A DNA stretch of 64,000 bases from assembly GCA_914767715.1 (NCBI GenBank), contig OU612065.1, positions 1,240,001 to 1,304,000 on the forward strand. Reading direction: 5' to 3'. The notes beneath the pieces were generated by a model. That model was not told the DNA's origin, did no database searches, and saw only the letters and a list, made by a program, of their open reading frames with translations. The stretch comes from Membranipora membranacea (lineage: Eukaryota; Bryozoa; Gymnolaemata; Cheilostomatida; Membraniporidae). Position numbers and translations under genes: made by a program. Every line of letters starts with the position of its first letter. Positions within the stretch are counted from its first letter, which is position 1. Below are positions 26,854 to 38,300 of this stretch, piece by piece.

Positions 26854-27643
26854 TCTTATATCGGGTCCAAAAAAAAGTCTCGCTGGATAAACAATCAGTG
26901 TAGCAATCTGTTCCTCTCAAAGGAGCAGACCCCACCCTCAGGTGGTTTTTATATGTATTGCTTAAGTGCATTTCTATAGCATGCCAAAACATGCTCAATT
27001 TATATATCCAATATTTGCCAAGTCTAAATCTCACTTTTGAGCTATATGATAATGATCTATATTCTTTGCTTGTTTTTGGTTGTTATGGTATGACATTTTT
27101 GTAATACATTGCCAGTATAGTAATCTTTCAGATCTGGTCTTCCAATGCCTATAATTGCTATAATAATCATGTTTGTTCAGCATTTGTCTGAGGTTTGGCA
27201 TGATTGACAATTGTTGGACGAATACAGCTGTTTTCTGAATTCTAGACGATAACTCTACCCTCGAAGGATTGATTTGAGCCCACATTGTACAAGCACTTGT
27301 AGAAAGATACAGGCAAAAGTTATACTAGGACCTTGCTAGATCCATAGGCCAACCATCTTAAAACGATAGTGAATGAAACAGGTATTTGGTATCATATTAG
27401 AGTTAAGAGTCTAATTTGGAAACCGCTATAAGTGGCAAGTGGCCCTGTTTCGATTGATTTTTGAAATTGAGAGGTACTGTAAAGGTACTATTTTGTATAT
27501 ACTATAAATACTACTTAAAATAGCACCTTCGAATCTTTGAGTGAAAATGAGTTGAAACTGGGTTATGAACCTTACAGCAGTTTTCTAAAGTAGACGGAAC
27601 TAAAAATGATACCAAAAACTCGATTCCTTCACAAACACTTTAA

Positions 27644-28008
27644 AGGGCAACCAAGGTTTCAATCATGTTGTCATCGATTGATAGCAGATGGTACCTTCTG
27701 CATAGGGAAAATGACAAAATCTAATTTCAATGATTATTCAGCCAGAATTCTTGTGTAACAATTCATCCATCAGGTACTCAAACTCAGCTAGAATAGAATA
27801 CCACAGAGCAGTTTCCTGTTCCTGTTATTATTTAGCCTGTGCTCTATCATTATTACAGCAATGTCTTGGAACCTCCCCTAAACTGAAGTGTTACCCAGCT
27901 TAGAGTCAGCAACTACTTTGAGTTTAGCACCGCGTCATGCACAAAGCTGAGGCCGCCTAGCACATTATTTACTACACTAATACGTTGCTGCGAAACCTTG
28001 GTTGCCCT
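27644..28008. mobile_element. TTAA-flanked MITE, copy A
   Basis: A 365-base element with terminal inverted repeats that begin AGGGCAACCAAGGTTTC and end GAAACCTTGGTTGCCCT, flanked on both sides by TTAA (27640-27643 and 28009-28012). A second, diverged copy in opposite orientation lies at 45467-45834. TTAA target duplication is the signature of piggyBac-superfamily transposition; with no coding capacity this is a non-autonomous member. Confidence 0.8.
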
Positions 28009-28374
28009 TTAAAGCCGGCTCCGTCACTCCTCATACTACCGGTGGTGTTGAACATGATCAACTGATCTTGTTTATAGTCAAACAGTATCACAGAAGATAG
28101 TTTCTTTGTATCAATAGTCACCAAAACAACATGCTGAGTATATAGTTTGCTGATCTTGGCTGCTAAATAATTGGGACAAACCTATAAATATGTGATTAGA
28201 ATTCTCAGTTTCAAGGTTATGTTATAGGTGTGGCAAGCAAAGGAAGCCATCAATGTCTCCCATGATTGTCAAGGCTTGTGTCTTAAAATGGGTTGGCAAG
28301 CTTGCTTATCGCTGCCAGTTGATTGATACTGCAGGAGTTCAAGGTTGAATGTTCGGCCCCCAGCACCCTTGAGT

Positions 28375-28555
28375 GTATCAGGAGGTGGGAGGTGGCTCAG
28401 TTACTACTGGGGTTTGGTTGGCCCCCAGGTGTGTTACGACCCGCCTGCAAACAGAGAGAAAATTGGCGCAGATATCGCGGCCTTGCAATTAAGGCACTAC
28501 AATTTCGCCGCCCATGCTTCGGGATGTGGCGAGTGATAAGTCATCCGATTTTAAT
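28375..28555 (+). repeat. tRNA-derived SINE (GGAGGTGGCTCAG family), deleted copy
   Basis: Contains GGGAGGTGGCTCAGT, then GGCCCCCAGGTGTGTTACGA and CCCGCCTGCAAACAGAGAGA, then ATTGGCGCAGATATCGCGGC, closely matching the copy at 62620-62866. The internal part of the tRNA-like head with the B box is missing. It ends next to the hAT-type element at 28569. Confidence 0.7.
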
Positions 28556-28568
28556 CAACTCTCTTGGA

Positions 28569-28911
28569 CAGGGGTGCCCAACGAGTGGCCCTGGGGCCGC
28601 CCCCAACCCAATTTTATGCAGCCCCCAAACCATCTGAGAAAATCGCCTAGTCGCGAAAACAATTTTCACCTTTATATTTATAACATTCCTCATTTGTACA
28701 ATAATAAGGAACGCCCTACATGTAATCACAGTGTTTTGGAATTCCCCAACCATTGCATTTGAGTGAGCTCAAATAAATAAACTCCCCACTGCAGAGATGA
28801 AAAAACTGCACACCCATATATGAATGTTTGATTTATGGCGAGGTTGCAGGCCCCCAGGGACATTGCAATATGTGGATGCGGCCCCCTCAATGAAAAGGTT
28901 GGGCACCCCTG
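28569..28911. mobile_element. hAT-type non-autonomous element
   Basis: A 343-base element with terminal inverted repeats CAGGGGTGCCCAAC at the left and GTTGGGCACCCCTG at the right. It is flanked by an 8-base target duplication with one mismatch (CTCTTGGA left, CTCTAGGA right). CAGGGG ends and 8-base duplications are characteristic of hAT elements. No transposase is encoded. Confidence 0.85.
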
Positions 28912-29391
28912 CTCTAGGATAAGGTAGCTATGGCCTGGAAGCACTTTCTGGATAACTAATACCATAATATATATTAAAATGTGAGAAATTTTGAATATAT
29001 GTATAGTACCTTGTTAATACCCGATCTTTCAGGAAGATTCTCCCAGACTGGATGCCTTCTGAAACAGAAATCAAGTGGATACCTCCATAAACAGATAGCA
29101 GGTAAAAAGTAATATTTTGTTTTCTCAAGTTGTCTTTTCATGTGCATTGAACAGGTTACTCCTAATATTATATTTTAGAATTTCCAGAAACTAAATGATA
29201 GTTTGATTTTTACACATGCAGGTAAAGCATGGTAATTGTGATTTTTATCAAGTTCTTGTTAGTGTGTCATAGGTATTGCGCTGTCCACGTCTGGAAGAAA
29301 AATTCTCAGCTGAAAATATAAGAAAAATCATCAGTTTGTTATGGTGGTAAATCCTTCTTTCAGCTAATTTTATTCTATCTGGAGGTGGACA

Positions 29392-32300
29392 ATGGGATTC
29401 TCCAAGGAGTTTTATCTGGGAAGCTTGGCATCAGTATACTTAGTAGCCTTCTCCTCATTGTATATCCAACTACCTGGTAAGACACATCAATCATTATTAT
29501 TTATTATACCATTCACTTCAGTTCAGTTAGCATTTTGATGAGTAACGGATAATTAAACAAACAAACACACATATCATCCATTCCCTATATCATATTGTGT
29601 TGAGAGCAGCAGTTTGGTTGCTCTGATGTTAGTCAAAGTAGGCCATTATTTTGTATAGGATAGCCTGTACGACTACTACAACAAGGGACTTAATTAAGAG
29701 TGACTATGTTGATATTGCTTGATATGACTTGATCTCAATCCTGAAGTTTAGGAAATTAATAATCCCGTGCCATGCCATGTGCACCGATGTTTCAGTTAGT
29801 TCATTGGATGGCAGTTTCAGTCGCCTACATAGGTCTGATGTCATATGCGTGTTCACTTAAATGTGTGTATATTCCAGCCTCTCCCAGCTGTGACTTACAA
29901 GAACTTGTTAATCAGTCCGGGTCGAAACTGTAACAACTATTGTAGTTTTGATCTTTGTTTGAGCGTTCCAAAATTCATTACAAAATAAAGTACAGTTGTA
30001 AAATACCCTATACCAGTGGTTCCACATTGTAGCAGTGGGTGGATTGTGTATACCCACAAATGAGTGTAGCAAAAGTGGAGAACTGAGGCTAGCATGCACG
30101 CTCCCCAACCATCGATCACACGCACTCAACATGTATTCAGACAAGCAAACTTTGCCTGCCATTGTACTCCTTTGTTCACCGAACAAAAGGCCTTTTGTTA
30201 TACAACTCTCATAGGTGTCTTGGGACATGTCTCCCACAAATCGGCCCCGGCCTATCCAACACACTACAGCATAACTGTATTTTATTTTGTAATGTGTTCA
30301 CTCAAAAGATAAAAAGTTCCATCAAGCGTGTAGTTTGAGTCACATAACAAACTGAGGTAATCGCTCAAAAATCATCATATCTCATTAATTTTAGGATTGT
30401 ACGGTGATCACGGACTACTACCTGTGAAAAATGTGGTGCAAAGAGGTAAGCTTTTGAAGATTTTAAATTGAAGTCAAAATGTTATACTGCTAGTAGCCAA
30501 TAGTATAGTCGATGTTTCACTTTACTCCATATGGTGAGGAAAATAACTCGATGGAAAGTAATGTTTCATATTGCATGTAATATAAACTATCCTACGTTAA
30601 CATTGTACATTAAATCACTCAATTTTGTCACCGACACTAATCATCCTATATGTTGTTTCAGAGCCAAACACTTTTGCTGATTTTCTGCAGCAGCCATCAC
30701 TTGTCAGATTCAGATACAAATATAGTATGGATACCGAGTCTGCAATGGACCTGGTGTGCCTCTCTGGGATAGTACTATCCTTCCTAGCTACCATCTCTTC
30801 AGCATTCAGATCTACTCTTTCGTTTTCCCTGATGTGGGTTCTGTACATGTCATTGTATGCAGTCGGACAAACATTCTTGTGGTTTCAATGGTAAGACGCT
30901 TACATTTTCAAGTGAGCTGATTGTTGCAAGTTCAACCATCTTATATATTGTTATGATCTTAGTGTTTATAAACATAAAGTTACCTACTTGTAAAACAACA
31001 TTGTAGTTCTTGTTTTTCTCAAATTAGGGTCCCCCCGTTATTTTGTTCAATTGCAGTTTGTACTTTGTATTTCAGGGATATTTTGCTGTTAGAGGCTGGA
31101 TTCCTAGGTATTATTATCGCACCTCTAGGACTGTTTGGGTTGCCCACTAAGCACCATCATGACAGGATTAGCATGTTTCTAGTGAAGTGGTTGTTGTTCA
31201 GACTGATGTATGCCTCAGGTGTTGTGAAGCTACAGAGCGGCTGTGACACATGGTGGGGACTGACAGGTCAGTGTGTTTACCTACCTTATGGCCTTGTGTA
31301 TTTGTGTGAGGGTGGCTCACTATTACTCTATGTTAGTACACACATCACACATCACAGTATCTCAGCCATATATTTACTTATGATTTTGTCACCCTTGACT
31401 GTGACTCAGGTTGCTCTACCATCAGAATAGTATTTGATAAACATATGAATTAAAATTTGTAAACAGGTATTTGGATATTCTGAAATTATGTGCAATTTTA
31501 TTAGAAATTCCATGCAATTGATATAAGGTGCTTTTGTCAACAATGGTAACTAAATACGCCTTTTTTTCTTTTCTGTTTCAGCTCTTGACTGGCACTTTGA
31601 ATCTCAAGTGAGTAGTGTCTTTTCTACAACTCAGTTTCCTTCAGTGTCCTCAAATAATACCTTCCGTATTTAAGTATGCCGTATATGTACACACAAGCAC
31701 TGCACGCTTATGTTTAAGTTTCATGTATGGTAGACCTTGTATCTATATATGTATATATATGTTTTCAGTGTATACCGACGCCGTTTGCCTGGTATTTCCA
31801 TCATACCCCTCAATGGTTTAAGATGTTCTCTAATGCATCAGTATTCGTCATACAGATAGCAATAACATTCCTCTTCTTCGCTCCTAATAGAGCTCTCAGA
31901 ATGTTCTCTTTCTACGCACAGGTGAGTTAATTATCTTTGGGTCCACCACACTGTTTGTTTACCCAATAACGTTACCTAAAGTTTTGTAGAGCTAAGTGAG
32001 TATAATACTAGGAAACCCATGACATTTGTATAATATAGATAAACTCAACTAACCTATATAGAGATCTGAGAAATGGAATCTGGTAAAAACTGCCATAAGT
32101 ATAATTTGTATAAGGAATATTAGGAAGTGCAGATGTTGAGCAATCATGAAAAAAATATTTATATTTCATGCATAGCGTTTGCCAAGTTGGGATAAAAATT
32201 TTTACAGCTTCATACACAACTTTGAGTAGCATCCAAAATCCTTGTATGACTTGATCATAATCATGTTGATGGATAGCTCGCTTGTAAAGTGTGTTTCCTA

Positions 32301-35300
32301 TCAATTAACCTAAAGAAAAACTCCGGTTGCAGTGCCATTATTACAGCCTGCCTTGTCTCATGACACTATTCAGAACACCAGTCACATCTAATTTTTATAT
32401 GCTTGTTACAGTGCAGTGACTGTTCACATGTATGTTCAACAGACACTAATATTGAAACATACACATGCATATCTAAGTCAACCACAAGCTCTCATTAATG
32501 CATACATAGAACTATTCACTTTGAGTTCTGTAATCATTTGGTAAGAGGAGTTGACTCTTCTCTGTTAGGGCCTGGTGTTTGTGATGAGAGTGGAGTTTTA
32601 CTTGGCGCAGGTGTCGGTTTTCCAGACTGCTCTGAGTTGAGGGGAGTTGTTGGTGTCATAGATGGCTTGTCACCGGTGCTATGTTTTCTTGCTGTATAGT
32701 TTGCTATCTTCCAGAGCAGTCCTGGTATGGAGGTCAGAATCCCTGTCCACGTCTGGTGAAGGCTCGCAAGAATTTGCAATGCTCCACGCAGCTTCTCACT
32801 TCTTACCTACAAGAGAGAGTTAAAATCTTATTTCATCAGAAATCTCATCTCGAAACAGTAATAGCTCATCAGCTACATTATGGATGTCAGCTGAACATAT
32901 ATTAGAACATTATATAGTGTGCGACTTTTAGTTGATTCTGCTAATTGTTCATTTTACCAAAGGTTTCCGCAACGTGTAGTGTTAGCTAAGTACCTGAATG
33001 CTGACATTGATATCCAGCGTTTTAACATTGATGTATCTCTTTACGAGTATTTGTGACTCGGCTGTCTCTATGTATATAGTATTAGCCCAGTCTATTCTCA
33101 GCACAGCCTCTCCCTGAAGCTGTGTACTCAGTCTCTCAAACAATCCCTCAGGGAACTGCTGGGTAAAGGTGTAGACGATCTCCAGTTCTCTCCTCCCCAT
33201 CTCGACAGCAGAGCTCCAGTACGCCCCTATATCAGAGGGAGACGACTCTACCTTCACATACCATGGTACGATCTGCAAACACGTCATAGTAGGCTCTGTT
33301 AGAGTCTGATAACATCACTCTTTAACAACAGTGTGTTTGGGAATGAATGTATCGTTGAAACTAATAGAACCATGATAAATTGCACACATTACTGTTCAGT
33401 TTTTGAGTGAAGTTATAGAATATGTGCCGGCATGAGGTTTAATGAAGTGCAGATGACTCACCAGAAGAGGTTCACAGTAGGTATGAGAGGTGGGTATATC
33501 AGACTGTGGTACAAGATAAGCCAGGTCAAAATCTCCCATCAGCTCATACAAATCTATAAACTCCTCTCTCTCAGTGGGTAGATAATACCACAGACCCAGA
33601 AGTAACTGTCTGGATATCTCACCATACTCCAACATTCTCTGCTTACAATCAACAAACTGATCCTAAAATCAACACAAGAACTAGATACTACATGTTTTAT
33701 TACCCATTGGGCCATGATAATGACATCACATCACAGAGGCTCGACATCATATAACATTGATTTGAACGTAACCAGCACCCTGTTTAGTATATAGCTTACG
33801 TGAGATAGCTTGCCAATACTAGAGAATGATTTATTCTCATCAAAATTCAGAATATGCTCCAGATTGTGATGAATGATTCCCCTCAGTGCCTCGATAAGCT
33901 GCAGGGGTTTGTGGAAGACCGTATCTTTGAGCCTGTGGTGGGTCTGCAGCCACAGAACATCACCACAGTTGTGAATGTACTCAACTGCGTCTCCAAGAAC
34001 CTCCCCATGGATCTTGAACTTTTCTCCTAATTCCTTTATCTGAAAGAAACAAAAATTATGTATACAAGATATATGCAAACTTTTTCAATTTTCAACTGAT
34101 CCATTGCTTACTAAAATTTAAAAGACAACAATAATTTCAATGAAAGTATAAGAAGTATAGTACCTGCTTCCAGGGCAGCTTGAATCCAGGTTTCTTTTTG
34201 AGCGCTGCTCGGAATCTCTGCCATGAAGCTGGGATATATCGTTGACCTACGGGTATCAATTCCTTGTTGATGGCTAACATCTCGATGTCAGATTTCAGAT
34301 CCCTCAAACCTACAGCAGCCATACACATGTATTGTGAATGTAATATGGTAGATGGATTTGGGTGCTCAGGATTTAATGACATTTTAGAACTCATAGGGTA
34401 AGAATGTCATTCACGTGTCAGTTTATGATTAGTATATTATCATGTACTGTCAGTGGCTGGTCTGAGGAGGTTATGGTTGTTTGCCCGTGTGAATGTATTA
34501 ACATACACGCAATAACATACATAGTTTATTGAAGCAGGCCATTTCACCTACCTTCTACTCCATCAACACAGTTGACCAGTGAGATATCAGGCTGTATCTT
34601 TAGTGGATTGTCCAGTAGATGTCTCATCTGTTTAGCCTGATACTCCAGCTGTAGAATATTAGCCATAGGATCAAACTCTGCCAGGTTACTGACCTGTGAC
34701 TGTGTGCTGCCGTCTGCTGCTGCCTGCTTAGTCTTCTCTATCTTCTCTGTAAGCTACAGATAAAGATAGAGGATATAACTGGTAGCGTTTAGATACAGAG
34801 GATATAACTGGTAGCGTTTAGATACAGAGGATATAACTGGTAGCGTTTAGATACAGAGGATATAACTGGTAGCGTTTAGATACAGAGGATATAACTGGTA
34901 GCGTTTAGATATAGAGGATATAACTGGTAGCGTTTAGATACAGAGGATATAACTGGTAGCGTTTAGATACAGAGGATATAACTGGTAGCGTTTAGATACA
35001 GAGGATATAACTGGTAGCGTTTAGATACAGAGGATATAACTGGTAGCGTTTAGATACAGAGGATATAACTGGTAGCGTTTAGATACAGAGGATATAACTG
35101 GTAGCGTTTAGATACAGAGGATATAACTGGTAGCGTTTAGATACAGAGGATATAACTGGTAGCGTTTAGATACAGAGGATATAACTGGTAGCGTTTAGAT
35201 ACAGAGGATATAGCTGGTAGTGTTTAGATACAGAGGATATAGCTGGTAGTGTTTAGATACAGATCTGATGCTATCGGTTTGTATGTTTGCCACTTGACCA

Positions 35301-38300
35301 CACAAATGAACCACATGTACAGATTACGTACATGATTACGAGATGGGTGTTACCTTGACTAGCTCTGTTGCCAGATACGCCTTGTACTCATCCATATGTT
35401 TGTGCATAGAATCCTTGACCTTGAGTCTTATTTCCTCTGTGAATGAGGTCATATCACAGTGAGTTCCGACGACCTTTACCACAGCTCCAGGTACGTGTAA
35501 GTTGAGTAAATCCAACCAGTAACCAATCTGGGAGTGGTATGAGTCTGCCTGCAGAAAATATATAATCACTGAAATTATCTCATAACGAAGGCAACAAAAA
35601 CCTGCTGATATCTTGGGAAGTGGTGGTTGATTCAAGTTATTGAAGACTGAACTTAACTTACATGACCGGTAAATTTCCTGTGATCATATGCGAGTACAAA
35701 CAGTGCATCCTTATCGAGGAAGTACTCATGTAGAACCCTGTATACATTATCCCCTCCTAGATCCATACTACAGAATCTTATACCGTTATCTGACTGCCAG
35801 TGTGTGATTCCTGCTACACATGTACTAAAAATAAGACACAGTATCTCTATAGATATATATATATGAATATTGTGAATGTAGTTGTTGTATTGTCAGTGTT
35901 ACCTGTCTGATTGATTACGGATGGTTATGTGTTAAGGTATCAGTTAGCTAGCACCTGCCATACTGTCCAGATGAGACCGCCTCTGGTCATCATTCTGTAG
36001 CTTACTGCTATGTTTTCACTAGAGCACTACCGTGGTTATTTGCTTTGTCACGCGTATATGATAGATGTATGTGGTGCCTTGAGGGATTGTGTGGGTTTAA
36101 TCCAATTTGCCTGCATTTTGTGTCGCTGCCATTCTACTGGTAAACCACCAGCGGTTTGAGGGGGAACAACTCCACATGCAGACAAATTTGATCAAACATG
36201 ATCTATTAGGGAGGGAAGAGTGGTGTCTCATGTTTGTTGATGCAGGTATTAGATCTATATTTGCTCCTTACTGGTGATTATTATACCAATCATAGCACAT
36301 ACATAGCTCTACACTCTATAAGCATGATTCACTGATTGTTTATTATATAGCTGGTGCTGCTGTAAGTTATGGTTGCTGCGCAGTGCATGCGTAGGCTCAG
36401 CACTCCAATAACTCAGGCTCCACTAACACAATCATTACACCCAAGTCAAGTTAGAAACCAAGGTGTGTGCACACATAGCATGTTCCTGCTATAATGTCAA
36501 TGCGATCCGGCACAGGAACGCCACGAATCAGCGGGATGAACGCAATCACAGACCCCATCACTTAGCATAAAGATTGGAGTTAGCTTCTCTTACCTGCTGC
36601 CTAAATTTCCTTGTCTGAAATAGTGAACCAGATAAAGAGTATGATGCTGTTCTCAAACATGACTGAGTTTTACAAGTAATAAATAAGTGCATATATGGGG
36701 TATGATTTCAGGTGTACTCTTATGGATTGGTTGAGTTACGGAGTGCAGATGATATGATACCTGTTTGGCTCTTCTATATCCTCTATAAGAGCGTCTCTTG
36801 GTAACCTCTTCATTAGATTAGATATCTCAGCAGCACTCAGATAGGTGTGACTCATTTCCTGTTCCTCTGTCACCCTACCTTCACATTTACCTACAACATA
36901 ATTTACTCAGTTATTTATCACTTTCTTAGCCCGTGGTTATAATATGTCTATCCCTGATGACCACACTGATTATGTTCTGCTGTAGCCTCTGATCTTACCT
37001 GTGACCATGGACTTGTTGAGAGTTGTCTTGCCACTTCCCTTCTCGCCGAGATATATGAGTTTGACTGGTTGGAGGTTCTCTGTCCGCCGTATTTGGAGCC
37101 GTCTGAGGTACTGGTTTAATGGCTTTACGTTCACTCCTTTCCATATCACCTGTATTGAAGGAAAAATAGTAGCCTTGCTTGAACTTGAAAGTGATGGAAC
37201 ATGGTCAGTGACGATGTTAATCAGCATGGTGATGGCATGTGAGAGTTTTGGCTTTCTTATTTGGAAGTATTCTATATTTCATGTTTCTACATTGGATTTC
37301 TTGTATGAGCAGTACTACCGTAATACCTCACTTATAAGACACCGGACTTATAAGTGAAGCACCTCCCTTTGAAAAAATAAAAATGCTCCAGTTATAAAGC
37401 ATCCCACAGCTATAAGGCACCCCTTTGAAAAAATAATTGACCTCAATGGGTTTCAAACCCGCAACTTACAAGGCAGAAGCTCTACACACTGAGCTATTCG
37501 GCCTCGCTTATAGGTAGCGGATTTGGTCCAATATAAATATAAAAATACTTCAAATGATAGCCGCGCCTATATGCTCCTCTCTTATAGCCGCCTTCACTTA
37601 TAAGTCACGCATAAATATGCAACATTGATATACTTGTTGTGTTCTCACCTCGGGAGGTTCAGTGATAGGGTTCTTATGTAACCACAGGCCTATAGGTTTC
37701 ATATGTGAGTAGATATGCATGTGTCTGATCTTTGTTAGATTGAAGAGGGGCACCGGCAGCTCACTCAGCCTGTTATTAGTCAGCTCCAGTGTCTCCAGGT
37801 CCAGTAGATTACACACACAATCTGGTAGGGTGTGAATCCTGTTGTTGGCGGCTCGGAGAACTTGAAGCTGTGTTAGATTCCCGATACCTGGTGGTAGTTG
37901 GCTGAAATAAATAAACTGTGTTTAAATTATTGCTCTTATTTAAGTGCACCATATTGAGTTTTATAAGTTAGGTAACAGTTAGGCAGTCGGAATGGAAATC
38001 CCTGTGGGAGAGAAGAGTAATTGGTTGATCTCTGACAATAAGAACTTACGCTATTTTATTGTTGCTGATTTCCAGTTCCTCGAGAGTGATGAGTTTACTG
38101 AGGTTATTAGGTAGAGATGTGAGAAGGTTAAAGTTCAATCTCAGTACTCTTATACTGGGTAGATACTCAGGTATATCTTCAGGTATACTGGTTAGAAAGT
38201 TGTGTGACATGTCGACCATTACTAAGTATGGTAAAGTCTTTAGTCCTTTAGGCACTGTGAGAAAGTAGTTATTACTGAGATACAGGTCCTCTAGCTTACA

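Larger units (their letters stand above)
26854..29391. other. Intergenic region filled with short transposons
   Basis: This lies between the SERBP1-type and LMF genes, in tandem orientation. Positions 26854 to about 27350 are likely 3' UTR. The rest holds a TTAA-flanked MITE (27644-28008), a degenerate tRNA-type SINE (about 28375-28555) and a hAT-type MITE (28569-28911). No additional gene was recognised. Confidence 0.5.

Noticed and set aside
25476-26890. Acidic or Ser-rich frames overlapping the SERBP1-type exons
   Set aside because: They are alternative-frame shadows of the RGG-coding exons.
36601-36616. 16-base micro-exon (KFRQQ) in the Roco gene between exons 36761-36890 and 35662-35824
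   Set aside because: It would end in phase 0, while the next exon needs phase 2; direct joining keeps the frame.
37441-37505. tRNA-Thr-like gene on the minus strand
   Set aside because: A and B boxes and a TGT position are visible, but acceptor and anticodon stems pair badly and it is embedded in a degenerate repeat.
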